A stretch of DNA of 64,000 nucleotides from Dichetophora obliterata (taxonomy: Eukaryota; Arthropoda; Insecta; Diptera; Sciomyzidae): the NCBI GenBank assembly GCA_963920525.1, contig OY986439.1:49231482-49295481 (forward strand), in the 5' to 3' direction. The translations under genes and the position numbers were made by a program. The notes beneath the pieces are model-generated. The model saw nothing but the letters and a program-made list of their open reading frames with translations, had not been told where the DNA came from and did not search any database. Below, piece by piece: positions 11,812 to 23,449 of this stretch. Position 1 is the stretch's first letter, and every line of letters starts with the position of its first letter.

Positions 11812-12310
11812 GAGGCTAAGATAAATTAAAAGCTCAAAATAGGTCTTGGCTAGACTTACTCGTTATTTTCCCTGAAAAGATAGTGAACATAGCCTGGAGC
11901 TATCTTAACGTGGCAGATTATCCAAAATTTTAAAGACTGGCAAGAGAACAAAAACTAAAATAAGAATTAAAAAATTAGCTACAACTATTAGTTTAGACGA
12001 TCTAACTTTTGTAACTCAACTAAATTTAAGAAAATGTGGAAAACAAGCTGCAGCTGAAGCCATTCAAGATGTTACTACATCAAGCTCCCCAGAACGAGCA
12101 AAAAATCTCCTGCTAACCCATGTATCGATTTTCAAAAGCACTTAACCTAAATTAACCGATTTACAGTATTTTATTAATAGTGCCACTCCCATTTGTCGAA
12201 ACAGCCTATTTTACCATCATGGTGTAAAAGGATCCCAGCTACTTCTGTACAAAATTCCGTTACTCTATTATTGTAAATACGTTTTCTTTCAAGCCTGCTG
12301 ATTTAATTCG
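11812..12310 (+). pseudogene. Degraded coding remnant, family not recognised
   Basis: One frame is open, without an ATG, for about 110 codons up to a TAA at 12143-12145, and continues in the same frame for about 55 more codons. It reads, in part, SWLDLLVIFPEKIVN, LDDLTFVTQLNLRKCGKQAA, SSPERAKNLL and, after the stop, LTDLQYFINSATPICR. Such a run in A+T-rich DNA with protein-like composition suggests a decayed gene or transposon ORF carrying one nonsense mutation. I cannot name the family. It lies just right of the heptamer satellite. Confidence 0.35.
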
Positions 12311-12709
12311 CACTAGAATCGTCATCTAGACCACAGTGCCTTGTACGAGTATCCTTTAAGCCACGTAAGAATGTTAGTTGCAGTTGTTGATGTATTGTTA
12401 AGTACTGATTTATCATTGATCCCGCGCTATCGAAGGACGCTTACCCTTTCCTTGCATTGAACATACATTTTGTCAAGAAAGTACCGGAAATTGATCATAA
12501 ATAGCTTCCTTTTAAGCGATTGTCAAAATTCTTTTTTTCGCTCTATACTGACGATGAGCTTGAGTGAAATCTTTCATTTAATTTGTTTTTCCATAGCATT
12601 CTCTAAAATAAGTTTATCGCTTATTCTCTTTAATGTTTTCTATAAACTGAAAACAAATGCCTCGAAGTGATAAATAGAGTTTTGGATAGAGAAATAGAAA
12701 GGAAGTATC
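12311..12709. other. DNA without recognised features
   Basis: A 66-codon plus frame (12470-12670) is present but shows no motif. Nothing else was seen. Confidence 0.35.
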
Positions 12710-13510
12710 TTCGATTTAGCCGAAGTTAAAATACCCCCACGGCCGTTCTTTAGTTTATTCGAATTCTGGAAAGTTGTGTTATTTTGATGACGCAACTTTT
12801 ATAAGGTGTGGTTTTTATCCAAATATTTCACATTTGAACCTCAGAGTTATTTTTATTTATTAAATCTTATGCGCACAATATCAAGTTTAAGTACTAACCT
12901 TTTTGTGGAATTCATAAAGGATTTACTATTATGATGACATCACCTTCTATGGAAGGTGGGGGTGGAATTTATTTTTTTTTACAAATTTCCTAGCATTGAG
13001 TCCATAGTAAAGATTCAAACTTATTTGCAAAACTTGAAGCCATTGTATTTACTCAATTTTTGAGGGGTTTAAGGAGATTTTGAAGTTTTTGTAAAGTTAC
13101 TTTGTATGGGAGGTAGACTGGTTTTCATTAAATTTTTACAAATTTTATACTCAAAGTGCATATTAAGGGTAAAAACTCATCATTCTATTAAGGGTTAAGT
13201 CATCAGGTTATTTTTGTGAAATTTAAAGAGATTTTACAGTTTTGGTAAAGTCACTTTGTATTGGAGGTAGACGTGATGTTCATTGTCGAACTTGATTTAT
13301 ATTCTTAAATATAAAGATTATATAATGAGTTTCGTTATGATAGCTTTAGATGACTCTAAAACGGACAAACGGACAAACGGACATTGCTAAATAGACTCAG
13401 GAGGTGATGCTAATCAAGAATATATGTACTTTTCTATAGCTTCCACGCCTTCTTATCGGCGTTACAAGCGAAGTGACAAATTTGATATACTTCTTACGCA
13501 TTATTTCATA
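12710..13510. repeat. Dispersed fly-type repeat with GACGGACA-like 3' end
   Basis: The region opens with GCCGAAGTTAAAATACCCCC and closes with AAACGGACAAACGGACATTG followed by GATGCTAATCAAGAATATAT. This wording strongly recalls a repeat scattered through fly introns (established from general familiarity, not searched). It contains an internal duplication: GGAGATTTTGAAGTTTTTGT near 13071 and AGAGATTTTACAGTTTTGGT near 13226, each followed by GGAGGTAGAC. No coding potential. Confidence 0.55.
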
Positions 13511-13763
13511 TGCGTGGTGGTATAAAAAGTGGATCGAAGGCATATCAGGTCAATACAGTGGTTCTTCCATGGTATTTGTGGAGGTTTTGGCCAGAAGTTC
13601 TTTCTTGTGAAGGCTTGTGAAATAGTGTGTTAGCGTTGTGTAAAATAACTACATACGTTTCTTTTCCATAATTTGGATGACGTGATTTATAAAGATCTTT
13701 TGAAAGCATGTTTGGAAATTTTTATTTTTTTTATGTACACTCGCGCTAGAAAAAAACATATGC

Positions 13764-15003
13764 ATTGGGATGCAACATCGTTCTTAAAAACATCGATGTA
13801 TGAAAACATCGCTGTTCACTTGACAATTATCGATGTTTAAAAAAATCGTTAATAAGACCGATATATCGATGTTTTTACGATATTTTCATTTTTGTATTAA
13901 GCCTAGTATTGGATTCGAAAATTATAAGTATTATTTTTATAGATAACATATTTTTTATTTGCACTCTATTATAAAATATGGAAGAAAGAATGATTTAATA
14001 AGACGTAGAAAAATTTACAAAAACAAAATTTTAAAAAAAGCAATCGACAATATTTCTATATTTTGTATGAAAAATTTCTCTTTTTGTCATTTTTCTTTCG
14101 ACCTCAAAAAAACGGGGGTTTTTTTGTTCATACAAAACACAGTTTTTTATTAACATAATTTATTATTATTAATTTTTTTTTAAATTTTGTAACAGAAAAT
14201 CTTATATTCGTTTTTGTAAACTTTTTTGTGTCTGTTTTTTGAATTAAGGATTTTTTTTCATATTTGCCGACCTCAAAATTAGGCTTTATAGCAAAAATAA
14301 GCATCGATGGCGTCAAACGATGTTTTTCGGTGTTAAACTTTGATAGTTTTGTTTCAATACTTATCCTTACTTTATAGCACGGGTAATCTGCTGGCATCAC
14401 TTGATTGCACCAGCAGAATGGTCCTATACCTATAGACCACCTATCAAAATAAAATCTATATCAAATAGAAAACATGTTTTCATATTTCTTAATTTTAAAA
14501 CATTTATTTGTTGGAGTTTATCAATTTGAAAATTGAATTAAGGAAAAGAAGCTTAGATAACCTCGTATCTAGAAGCCTCTTTCTTTCTTGAGTGATGGTT
14601 GGTCCAGCTTCCGAGGACAAGTGTTCGCTGGGTACAGATATAGCATTCCAATCTTCGCAAGTTTTGAAAATAGAGGTTTCATGTCATCCCAAATTTCGAT
14701 AGCATCTTTTTTTATTGGGGTAATAGGAGACTACAGGTATATCTGCACTTCTGTTTCGCTTACATTTGCTATTGAATATGCATCAGAATATTTATTTTTT
14801 GTGCTATTGTGTGTTAGCTCTTTGTGGTATTTCCAAATGTCAAATTGTGAATTGGCTAAAAATGATCAAACGATATCGATGTTTTTCCTTTTCAGACCGA
14901 TGTATTGACGATATATCGCTGATAAGAACATAGATGTTGACATCGATGTTTATGAACGATATATCGTCGATGACGATACTATCGATGCATCGTCTGCATC
15001 CCT
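13764..15003 (-). mobile_element. hAT transposon relic with 8-bp target duplication
   Basis: The two ends are inverted: (ATT)GGGATGCAACATCG on the left, and the complement of the right end is AGGGATGCAGACGATG. They are flanked by identical 8-bp repeats ACATATGC at 13756-13763 and 15004-15011, the duplication length of hAT elements. Both subterminal zones are dense in ATCGATGT/TATCGAT words. The interior holds the C-terminal part of a hAT transposase on the minus strand. The N-terminal part is missing, so the element is internally deleted and non-autonomous. Confidence 0.85.
14569..14855 (-). pseudogene. hAT transposase C-terminal (dimerisation) remnant
   Basis: The minus-strand translation gives DIWKYHKELTHNS, then EVQIYL, a stop (14731-14733), then IEIWDDMKPLFSKLAKI, LYPANTCPRK and, after a -1/+1 shift, RLLDTRLSKLLFLN. 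In hAT transposases the C-terminal domain has an E.YL segment, a Trp followed by P.L..LA, a PA(T)S...ER box and a final R.RL....LS.LLFL. The order and spacing match, though the SER box is eroded to CPRK. At least one nonsense codon and one frameshift are visible. It would have cut and pasted the surrounding element but is now inactive. Confidence 0.75.
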
Positions 15004-15011
15004 ACATATGC

Positions 15012-15507
15012 GTCGTTGGACACACGAATGAAGCGAAGCTTTTTCGCATTTTAATAGAAATAATAATTTAATGGTTTTTTAATAAAGTAATTTTTAAATT
15101 CAAAAATTTTAAATATCAAAAAATTAACTTGAAAAATACACGTTAATATTCACACCAGCTCATTTTATTACATTACATTATTATTTTATTTGATTACATG
15201 TTATTTGAATTATTTTTGTAAATGTTTTGAATTATTATTATGGAAATTTATTCATGGAATTGTTGATTTTGATATCTAAAATAGCAAACGTATATAACAT
15301 ATCATCGATATACCTAGCAAATACTGCATCAATAGTTGGCCTTAATCGTATTGTACAAATATTTGGATCGCTTATTATTCGTTAATTATATATATCAAAA
15401 AGGCATTGCTTAAGTGACTGTGAACATTCAAATAATTGGTACCTTGTTATAAGTTTCGCCCAATTCAATGGAGCCTGCTCGTGTATAGCATAAAATAATC
15501 TGTAAGC
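15012..15507. other. A+T-rich DNA without recognised features
   Basis: Nothing was recognised between the hAT element and the small tandem repeat. Confidence 0.4.
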
Positions 15508-15677
15508 ATATGCATAACTTCAGGCTGAACATTTTGGAGGACATGTTGTAAAAGCACTGTATCAATGGCAGTGACTTTTATGTATTAAGATGTGCATACT
15601 TTCAGGCTGAACGTTTTTCAGGACAGTTTGAGCGATCTAGGTGCAGAGCAGTATGCTTATCTTTTATGTATTAAGAT
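15508..15677. repeat. Two-copy tandem repeat, ~85 bp
   Basis: Both copies share GCATAACTTCAGGCTGAAC/GCATACTTTCAGGCTGAAC, a GGACA word and the end CTTTTATGTATTAAGAT. Copy 1 ends near 15590 and copy 2 near 15677. Confidence 0.75.
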
Positions 15678-15741
15678 TGTCATCTGGTGCAACATTTCTT
15701 CAGTTTATACTTAATATTGAATAAACCAACCAACGCAACAA

Positions 15742-15811
15742 AGAATACTCTATCAGTTGGTAGTGTATAGGACTATCAATCGAAGGATTTCGAATTCGAT
15801 TCTCATGGCAT
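15742..15811 (+). pseudogene. tRNA-like sequence (SINE head or tRNA pseudogene)
   Basis: An A-box-like TATCAGTTGGTAG (15751-15763) is followed about 25 bases on by a B-box-like TTTCGAATTCGATTC (15788-15802). The spacing suits an internal Pol III promoter. Stems are poorly paired, so a working tRNA is unlikely. A tRNA-derived SINE head or an old tRNA pseudogene fits best. Confidence 0.35.
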
Positions 15812-15814
15812 ACA

Positions 15815-16460
15815 AAGAAATATTTTTATTTTATATCCTCTTGGTGTAACAGACGCAAGCAAAAAGCAACAAAAATTTTAAGAAAAAGGTGTATGGAAAA
15901 AAGTGTCGTTTTTGAGATTTCACTCTAGCAAATCACTTGAAGCGATGACTTCATTTGCATTTTTTTATAAAATATGACAAGTGATAAAATAGCTGATTGT
16001 CATTTGGCTTAATTCACAAAATTTTTACAATTTGTGTTTTTTTTAATCATAGACCGAATTTTTAACGATTTAAATGTACAGAAACAAGAGTTCTCACGAA
16101 ATCGGTAGTCTACAATAAAAACTTACGAATAACGTCACACAAATCAGTAATTTGCCAAAACTTTTACAGTAACGAGCAACTTTGAAGCCTTATTAAACTT
16201 TCAGTTATATTTAAGTTTTTTTGTTTTACTTTTAAGAAATAGTTTGTGATCTCAAATCTGTATTATATTCTACAAAATTAGTAAAATCATAGAAAGTAAA
16301 AATAAAAGAAAATGTTTAAATTTTATCAGAGCTGTAAAATCTGCTATCATATTCAGTATTTTAAGTACAACTAAATAATGACATAAGAATCTATTCAATA
16401 AATACAAAATTGATTCATAAATAAAAATTTGAATTCACATTCAATTTTACAAAAATGCTA
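15815..16460. other. A+T-rich DNA without recognised features
   Basis: No frame or repeat of note was seen before the T-rich foldback. Confidence 0.4.
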
Positions 16461-18210
16461 CTCACACGAAATTTCAGAATTTTCAATTGTTTTTTTTATC
16501 CATTATTTATTTTTTATTCATTATTAAATTTTTATTCGTTAATAATTTTTTTATTAATTTTTTCATATTCAGAATTTTAAATTTTTTTTTATCCATTATT
16601 TCTTCTTTATTCAGCATTAAATTTTTATTCATTATTAATTTTTTTCCCCTTAATTTATTTGTTGTTCATTATAAATTTTCTATTCATTACTAATATTTTA
16701 TTCATTACTTATTTTTTGTTCATTATGCATTTGTTATTCATTATTAATTTTTAATTCACTATTAATTTGTTATCTATAATTTATTTTGTTTTCAATTTAA
16801 ATTTTTTTAATTATTAATTCATTATTTATTCATTATTAATTTTTTATTTATTGTTCATTATTAATTTTTTATTAATTATTTATTTGTTATTAATTATTAA
16901 TTTTGTATTCATTATTCACATTTTATTTATTATTCATTATTATTTTTTTTATTATTTTTTTCATATTCAGAAGTTTCAAATATTTTTTTTATCCATTATT
17001 TATTCTTTATTCAATATTAAATTTTTTTCATTATTAATTTTCTATTATTCAATTGTGGTTCATTAAAAATGTTCTATTCATTACTAATTTTTTATTCATT
17101 ACTTATTTTTTGTTCATTATGAATTTGTTATTCATAATTCATTTTTAATTCATAATTAATTTGTTATATATCATTTATTTTGTTTACAACATAAATTTTT
17201 GTAATTATCATTATTCATTATATTTTCATTATTCGTCTTGTATTTATTGTTCATTATTAATTTTTAATAATTTTTTATTTGTTAATCATTATTAATTTTG
17301 TATTTTTTTTTGTATTAATTATTCACATTTTATTTATTATTCATTTTGTATTCATAAATAATTTTTTATTTATTATTTTATTTCTTATTCATTATTCATT
17401 TTTTATTCATGCAAAACAAATACATTTTTTTATTATTAATTTTTTATTCATAATTTATTTTTGGTTCGTTATGCATTTGTTATTAATATTTTATTTTTAT
17501 TCATTATCCATTTGGTATCTATTGTTAATTTCGTATTCATTATTAGGTTTTATTCATTATTAATTTTTCTTCATTGTTACGATTTTATTCATTATTCATT
17601 TTTTCTAATTTTTCATTTGTTATTCATTATTCATTTTTTATTCATTATTCATATTTTAATCATTATATATTTTTTATTCATATATTATATATAATAAATT
17701 TCTTATTAATTTCTTATTCATTATTAATTTTTTCATTATTAAGTCGTTATTCATTATTATGTCTTATTCATTATTCATATTGTATTCAATATTTATATTG
17801 TATTCATTATTAGTTTTTTATTCATTATTTATTTGTTATTAATGATTAAGTTTTTATTCATTATTCAAATTTTATTCGTAATTTACTTGTTGTTCATTAT
17901 TTATTTTTTTATACATTATTTATTTTGTATTCATTATTAATTTGTTATTCATTTTTTAGTTTTTATTCATTATTTTCTTTTATTAATATTTATACGTTAT
18001 TAAGTATTTTTTTTGTATTAATTATTTATTTGTTATCCATTATTAATTTTTTATTCATTATTTATTAGTTATTCATTATCAACTTTTATTTAAAAGAGAA
18101 ACAAATAAATGAAAAAAATGTATAATGAATAACGAATGAATAATGAATAAAAAAAGAAAAATAGATAACAAAATTATAATTAAGAATTCTGAAATTCTTT
18201 GTGAATTGCA
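16461..18210. mobile_element. Foldback element built of ATTCATTATTAATTTTTT minisatellite
   Basis: About 1.6 kb consists of degenerate 15-20 bp units such as TTATTCATTATTAATTTTTT. A higher-order copy is visible: the block from 16563 (TCATATTCAGAA) is repeated 408 bp later from 16971. The two ends are inverted: AATTTCAGAATTTTCAATTG on the left (from 16470) matches the complement of the right end near 18180-18200, and the unit itself reads inverted at 18120-18150 (AATGAATAACGAATGAATAA). This is the build of FB-type foldback elements. The Phe/Ile/Leu-rich frames here are artefacts. Confidence 0.7.
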
Positions 18211-18465
18211 TTTTTTGTGAATAGCACTTATATGAATTAAAAAAATTGATTCATTACTCTGCATGACGAAAATGAATAATTGAAAAGAATGATAATTAAA
18301 TTTTTGGAAATTGAATGTAAAATAAATATATTAGTTTTTAAATCAATGTGGCATTCACTGAATGGATTCTTATTTCGTTATTCACTGATTCAACTTTTTG
18401 TAAATAAAATTCAATTCAATGATTTGATTTACAGATCTAGATTTCGTATAACCAAAATAATGTAC

Positions 18466-19409
18466 CTGCCAGTGGTGCGCCTTCTCGCCCCCGCGATGGT
18501 CATGCGTGTAATATTACGCCTCAGGCGTCCACTAGATCTACGCTGTTGGCCACCGGAACGTGAACTATACTCAGTTGCCGTTGAACTGCGTCGATCACCG
18601 GGAAGCATAACATCCGAACAAATCGACGATGAGCCAATAATTGACGAGGTAGAGCGACGTTTGCCGCCTGCAGCAGCACCACCGCCGCCCGTAAATGTTG
18701 CACCGCTTGACGATGTCGTCGTCGCAGAAGAGTCGGAACGTGAGAATAACGACGAACGTTTGCTGCGTGTACCTGCTGTACCAATAGCTTCTTGTATATT
18801 ACTATAAAATTCTTCAGTATCACGATCGTATGAATCATTAAGATTCCCCGTAGGATCTAATTCTTCGTCGGAGGTGGTCACTGGATCGTGCAGTTTTAGC
18901 TTATGGCCGTTGTGTTCAACAACAAGATCAATGTCCGCAGACGATTTGCGTCGTCCAGGTCCACTGCCTGCGGTCGCCGTTGCGTATTCGGACGTAGATA
19001 GACTATGTAGCTGATGGGCGGACTCCAGTGAGCGATAGTGCGAGGCGGAGCTGATGCTCTCTGGTGAGGTGGCACGCGAGGGGCTGCTAGCGATGGAGCG
19101 CGACTGACGAACTAGCTTGGCTGAGTGCTTTTCCGCTGTTTTGTGGCTAAACGTTACCTCGTGATATTTACCAGAGGATTTGCGACCATGCCCAGTGGTG
19201 GTTGTCGATGGATCAGACTCAATTGCGGCAGCGTTGCTTTTGCTACTGTTGACAGAAACTTCAAAAATTTTGCTATCGTCGTTGTCTGTTTGCTGCTGTT
19301 GTAGTAGTTGCTGTTGTTGTTGTTGCCGCCACGCTGCAGCAAGCGCACGTTTCCGAGTCCAAGGAAACGAACGTAGAAATGCAAATATAATGAAAAGCGT
19401 TGCAATCAT
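18466..19409 (-). CDS. Host exon: membrane-anchored, poly-Gln, Ser-rich linker protein (name unknown)
   Basis: This is the only long, GC-balanced frame in the window. The ATG at 19409 is the first after an in-frame upstream stop. Residues 1-14 (MIATLFIIFAFL..) are hydrophobic and followed by WTRKRALAAAWR, which looks like a short membrane anchor with a basic stop-transfer side. A Gln run (about residues 29-40) and a long Ser/Thr/Arg-rich, probably disordered region follow, with an acidic patch (TSDEELDPTGNLNDSYD, about residues 199-215) and Gly/Ala runs. The frame continues to a stop at 18429, but CAG|GTACAT at 18466/18465 is a fair splice donor, so I end the exon there. A possible acceptor (CCTATACAG) puts the exon start at 19484. 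No recognised domain lies in this exon, so no function is proposed. Antisense frames here are shadows. Confidence 0.6.
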
Positions 19410-19484
19410 AGCAGCAACTCTTGTCGTGGCATTGCCGCGCGTTTGGTGGGAGCGATTTGATGAATAATATTTTTATAATATTCA

Positions 19485-22229
19485 CTGTATAGGTGGATTG
19501 GTTGTTGTAAATGTTGACACTTTATTTTCTTTTTGATTATCGTTTTAATACTTTGCTATAGAATTGAAAGAAGTTGTGTAAAAAATTGTGCTTAAGAAAA
19601 AACACGCGCGATTTAAATGAGCGTTTTTATGTCGCGTGCGTTATTTTCGCATATTTTCACTAATTAAAAAATGTTTTTATATTTTATTGTTAAATATTGC
19701 TGGCAATAAAAAACTCACACTGAAATGAGCTATAATTAAGAACTTCGAGAAAAATATTCGAATAATTATTATTGTGGCTTTCATATTTTGTATAAAATAC
19801 CCTTGAATTTTAAACTCACACTTTCATTCCTGAAATTAAGCGCACAAAACAAGATCAAAATACATCTTTTTTTTTACTACGCAATAAAATTATCCCAAAC
19901 CCAATGATTGCAAGTGAGATTCATTGGAATCTTCTTGGATAAACAAATAATTTTAAAACTAATTCCTCTTAATTGATATGCTCTATGAATATATAGCTTT
20001 AAAGTTATTGTTATTTATTTGTTTTCGCTCGGTTTCTTAAATGAAAAATATTTATTTGTTTGCTTTACAGAAAATTCCTCGTACTCGTCTTTGTAACATG
20101 CAAATATTTAATTAAGTTGGATTCACAAAATAAACAACAACAACACCAAGTACAACAGCAACAGACAATATTAAAACTATAACTAGAAATACAGTGAAAA
20201 CAACAATAGAGACAACAACAACGTATGACAAATCTCAGCTGGTAAAGGAGTAGTATAGTTTGTTGCCTCAGTAGCTTTAAGCTGGCTGAGCTTCTGCATA
20301 AAATAGATTGCAATTTTACGAATTGCAGATACAAACATTGTTTTGTAGGAATTTTAATGAGAAAATTACTTGATCTCAGCTATGCACTCTAATAACATTG
20401 CAACAGACAAAGGTATATGTTAACAAAAGGTTAAGAGTTATAACCAGATGAAATGCTGTTGAATTTCAAGGTATAGCATAGTCATAAGCAAAACACCACA
20501 GCAATTCTATGGTAAATTATTTATAGCAAACATTTTAATACAGTCTGGAACTGCATTTCATGAAACTACATTTTCTTAAATTCTTTTCAAAAAAATTTTC
20601 ACCAACAGCTTGAAAATATCCAACATTATTATAAAGATATGCAGTGTTTGATTTTTTTTTTTGCGCTAAAATAGTAAAACGTTAGTATGTTACACAAACA
20701 AAGTCTTCATTTCAATTTCTACAACTTTGAAAACCAAATTAAAACCACAAAGCTAAAAAGAACACTGTAATATTTCTTTTGTTCTTAAATTTCAATCAAA
20801 AAGCTAAAAGCGAAGCTGTAATATTTCTTTGGTTAAAATTTTAATACAGTAGAGTTTTAAATATGAGTTAGTATTGGAAAAGTTTCAATTTTAAAATGCA
20901 CGCTTTAAAAAAATGCAGTAATATTTCAGCTGGACTTAAATTTATTCCAAGATTTTTAACGGTGTATTTTTGCATGCAACTCATAAAAAGCAGTGCGTAT
21001 TTTCAAATCAATTTTACGATTTCCCAATTAATAGTACCCATATTTTGCAATCAGTAGAAAATAGCATTAATCAAATGGATGCATAAATGTTTTATAGGTA
21101 CCATAAAGATTTTGCATAACTTAACAGCAGCATACATCGCATATTAAAAAAATTTTTCTTTCTTTTTTTCTCCGTTTGCTTGTTTGTTTGCTTGTTTGAC
21201 CCGCATACAAATCATGACGTATAAACAGATTTTGTTAAAATTTTGCACACATATTACCAACAACCTAGATTCATTTTCTGCATGCTTAGTTTTTACTCCT
21301 TTTCAACTAACGCCAATCTATTCATTAAAAATTTTCTTATACCAGAATTTTTCGTCCATTTGAAATTTAATCAAAAATTTTTGCTATTTTGACACCAAAA
21401 ACATTCACACATCTTCAAAATTGTAGATTTTCTTAATGCAAGTGCTTTTTCATCGTTACATTAGAATAAGAAAAAACCGATCGAAACTATACCTGTTGAT
21501 GCAAATGATTTCACTATTTTTCAATATGCTGCTTGAAATGATCTTTTGTTGAAAAGTTTATTAAAAGCACTTAATAAAAATTGTTCGAACAGTACCGCAA
21601 CTAAGCATGTTTATTTATAGTATCTGTTTCAAAAGAAATAAAAAATTGACCCATTGATTTTTTATTGACCCAAAAAAAGCTATTTACTCATAAGTTGTTT
21701 TTGTCGTAAAAAGTAAGTTATTTTAAATAGCATTTTTTAACCATTTTTCATAAGACATAAAATTCTCTAGCCAAAATTGTTCCAGTTTTGCGCAAAAATT
21801 TTAAAACTATTTGTGTCATTGAAAGCACAAAAGTACCTGCTATTATTTTTTTGTGGCGGATTTTTTTTTTCCTTAAAGTTTATAACAAAATGTTCCAGCT
21901 TAAAAATTTTTAATGTGTTAAAAATTTTATGTTTTGGCTCCAAAAATTCAATTTGATAACATTTGACCATCTATAATATATTACTAAAACTAATTTTATG
22001 TATTAAAACACTCGATTTTTCCTGAACACGCCGGCCCATTCCCTCTTGTACATATTTTAGTGAATTTATAACAACACAACCTCCTTTTTGTAAACAAAAC
22101 ACACCAATGAGTAAATACTCAAAAATGTAAACACAACAGATCAATGATACATTAGGCGCAACCACTTGATAACAAAACAAGTGTGGCATAATCGAGAGCG
22201 ACAAAAATGCTTGCGTACTCATATTATAT
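19485..22229. other. A+T-rich flank or intron of the host gene
   Basis: This holds a CAA/CAG-rich patch at 20130-20230 and homopolymer runs. No second exon was recognised. It is probably upstream intron or promoter DNA of the gene at 18466-19484, but no TATA/Inr arrangement could be defended. Confidence 0.4.
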
Positions 22230-23249
22230 GCTTTTCACATGGAGCAATTGAAAAGTAATGCATTTGCAACAAAAGTTGCTAATCAATGTATTTATACCGA
22301 AGCCTTCACATGAAGCAACTTGTGCGCAACAAGTTGACAACATGTTTGCGACCAGTTTAATGCAACACGGTTTGCTGCACTTTGAATCGGCGAATTTGTG
22401 TTTTGTTTGACATCAGTTTGCTGCAGTTCTTTTTTTGCGACGAATAACACAGTGGAACAGTGCTCCGAATATTAACACAGTAAAGAAGTTCGATTAAGTA
22501 AATGTTTCTTCTTTCGAACTACTTCATTGTGCGAATATTCAGAGTGCTGTAACTTCGTTTTCAATAGATCGAGATCGTTCAAATTTTGCAAAGTAATATT
22601 TTATGAGCCAAGAAATTCTTTTTTGGCATCAGATTTCCAAAAAACCGAACCATTTTGGGGCTCCAATACAAAAATTGTGGAAAATTACAAAATAGTTATT
22701 AAAAAAAAATATATATCCCTAGAATCCCTTTTTGTCCTCTAAAAGGGAAAAATTATACAAACATATTTCCATCAAATCGGCCTACCCTAATATATACAAA
22801 ACAGCCAGTGTATAAATATAGAAAGTTTTGTTTAAAAAAAGAAAGTATTTAGTATTTTTTGGAGTGTTTTGTCCTTTAACACTCAACTGGTGCTAACTTT
22901 CACCTCTTTGTAGTGGTATATAAGAGTTTTGACTTTTAAAAAATTTGTTTCAATGTGTAATCTGCAGTTTATATTGTTCGTCATGTATGGATAAAACAAA
23001 ATTCCTTTTTGAGTTTGGATTCTTCATGTATACTATGTTACATGAAATAACATCTTCATCACTGAAACCGCTTGAATTCATATTATTTTGTATTCATTTT
23101 TTATTGAAGCTTGTTAAATAAGTATTTGTGTTGTTATAAATCTTGCAAATGTTGCGTTGCAACTTGATTTGCTCATATGTAAGCATAGGTTGCAATCCAG
23201 CTTTAATTTGAAGTGGCTTGCAACTTTTTAAGCTCCATGTGAAAAAGGC
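22230..23249. mobile_element. TIR element with CTTTTCACATGGAGC ends
   Basis: The left end GCTTTTCACATGGAGC pairs with the complement of the right end, GCCTTTTTCACATGGAGC. Subterminal zones are dense in TTGCAAC/GTTGCAA, and a second inner copy of the end word (CCTTCACATGAAGCAACTTG) lies at 22307. No transposase is recognisable, so it is a MITE-like element of about 1.0 kb. No clear target duplication was found and the superfamily is open. Confidence 0.6.
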
Positions 23250-23449
23250 CTTCCACTACTCAAATTCCACTGCGTGACATGATTTCGGTACCTGAAAAAC
23301 TGATTGCTTCTATAATTTTCTATTAGCTACAATATGAAGGCAGTGAATGTCTTTTGTTTCTATCACGTCTTGCCATTGAGAAAATAGGTTAATTTTTCGT
23401 TGTTATCTTTCAGATTAACTACTTGTGAGTAAAAGCGTATATTTGTAAG

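Noticed and set aside
16487..17813. Phe/Ile/Leu-rich frames that resemble membrane proteins
   Set aside because: They come from the TTATTCATTATT minisatellite and shift register with it.
18280..19485. Several frames antisense or out of phase to the host exon (plus and minus strand)
   Set aside because: They are shadows of the minus-strand exon, with runs of Leu, Ser or Cys from the CAG tract.
22230..23249. A target duplication around the CTTTTCACATGGAGC element (TACTCA words on both sides)
   Set aside because: The words are not adjacent to the ends on either side, so the element is reported without a duplication.
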